Of a DNA stretch of 6,789 nt, positions 6,169 to 6,789 are shown piece after piece. How positions within the stretch are numbered: the stretch's first letter is position 1; every line of letters begins with the position of its first letter. The notes below the pieces were generated by a model. The model worked only from the letters and a program-made list of their open reading frames with translations. It had not been told where the DNA came from and did no database searches. The position numbers were made by a program, and so were the translations under genes. Source of the DNA: Candidatus Uhrbacteria bacterium (GTDB lineage: Bacteria; Patescibacteriota; Patescibacteriia; UBA9934; UBA11717); the NCBI GenBank assembly GCA_003509895.1, contig DOMJ01000008.1:1-6789 (forward strand). The letters are read 5' to 3'.

Positions 6169-6729
6169 ATGCCCTTCCTTATTGTGCTCCTCGGTCTCAT
6201 TATCGTCCTTGGGCTCGCCATCCTGGTGTTTTACAACCTCCTCATTACCAAACGAAACCGTGTTGATGAAGCGTGGTCGGATATTGATGTGCAGTTAAAG
6301 CGTCGATATGACCTCATTCCAAATTTAATAGAGACGGTAAAAGGTGCCGCATCTCATGAACGGGAAACACTCAATGCCGTGGTTGCCGCACGTGCTGCCG
6401 CAATGCAGGCACAATCAACCAAAGATCCAAAAGCGATTGCCGCCACGGAAGATGCTCTCTCCGGAACACTTAAAACGATCTTTGCCCTCTCGGAAAACTA
6501 TCCTGCGCTCCGTGCAAACGAGAACTTTTTGGAATTACAGCGCGAATTATCCGACACGGAAAATAAGATTCAGGCATCACGCCGATTCTACAATGGGCAA
6601 GTACGAGACTTTAATACCGCGATTCAAAAGTTCCCTGGGGTATTGATCGCCGGTGCGCTCCAATTTAAAAAGTATGCATTCTTTGAAGCGACGTCCACAG
6701 AGCGCGAGAATGTACAGGTGGCGTTCTAG
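6169..6729 (+). CDS. lemA: LemA family membrane-anchored protein
   Basis: The 186-residue protein matches the usual LemA length and layout. A single N-terminal hydrophobic helix (about 3-27) is followed by the family signature YNLLITKRNRVDEAW and IDVQLKRRYDLIPNL (about 22-55), then a long alpha-helical region and the typical C-terminal FFEATSTERENVQVAF. LemA proteins have a short N-terminal segment with a membrane anchor and a helical-bundle domain. Their molecular role is not settled, though they often occur beside M48 peptidase or TPM-domain genes. No second gene of that kind is visible in the 60 bases that remain. The start ATG has no Shine-Dalgarno sequence; upstream stops and the exact fit of the hydrophobic segment support this start. 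It is transcribed away from the HAD gene across a 65-base spacer. Confidence 0.95.
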   Translation: MPFLIVLLGLIIVLGLAILVFYNLLITKRNRVDEAWSDIDVQLKRRYDLIPNLIETVKGAASHERETLNAVVAARAAAMQAQSTKDPKAIAATEDALSGTLKTIFALSENYPALRANENFLELQRELSDTENKIQASRRFYNGQVRDFNTAIQKFPGVLIAGALQFKKYAFFEATSTERENVQVAF

Positions 6730-6789
6730 TACATCTTACGTTCATCTCGTCTTCGTCCCCGAGAATGCAGATGTTTGAAGATAAGTGTA

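Noticed and set aside
6765..6789. Possible start of a gene after lemA (ATG at 6765 or 6771)
   Set aside because: Only eight codons are visible before the window ends, with a weak GAGA upstream; too little to call a gene or family.

Overview
The window (6,789 bp) comes from a bacterial chromosome. It carries a five-gene block on the minus strand, one divergent plus-strand gene (lemA), and the 3' end of an unrecognised plus-strand gene at the left edge. The gene set suggests a bacterium from an uncultivated or lightly studied lineage, with candidate phyla radiation (Patescibacteria) my best guess. It combines a bacterial-type PheS with a CxxC...CxxC insertion, a short single-PDZ RseP, a phosphomannomutase-type HAD protein, a DNPH1-like N-glycosidase and LemA, tightly packed at mid GC. 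That placement is inference. No rRNA or diagnostic marker is present. All main genes read cleanly with the standard bacterial code.

Layout from left to right. Positions 1-219 (+) hold the C-terminal part of an unknown, tryptophan-rich protein, whose DNA is clearly GC-richer than the rest. Positions 220-308 are intergenic with nothing recognised. A 10-bp hairpin at 308-332 can terminate transcription from both sides. Leftward from there, on the minus strand and listed in transcription order, come a HAD-family sugar-phosphate enzyme (5315-6103), rseP (4189-5268), pheS (3111-4160), pheT (698-3109) and a DNPH1/nucleoside deoxyribosyltransferase-like gene (319-696). The divergent spacer at 6104-6168 carries overlapping candidate promoters, and lemA (6169-6729) runs rightward from it.

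How the genes fit together. pheS and pheT encode the two subunits of phenylalanyl-tRNA synthetase. They are separated by one base, and the next gene is also one base after pheT, so the last three genes are very likely translationally coupled. RseP is an inner-membrane site-2 protease, LemA is a membrane-anchored helical protein, and the HAD and DNPH1-like proteins are predicted soluble metabolic enzymes. The block looks like a housekeeping operon of mixed function, with an extra promoter just upstream of rseP.

I found no CRISPR array, insertion sequence, tRNA or recognisable mobile element, and no clear new multi-gene system. The most notable points are the terminator whose loop is the stop codon of the last gene, the altered catalytic position in the DNPH1-like protein, the near-leaderless rseP promoter, and the odd composition of the left edge.
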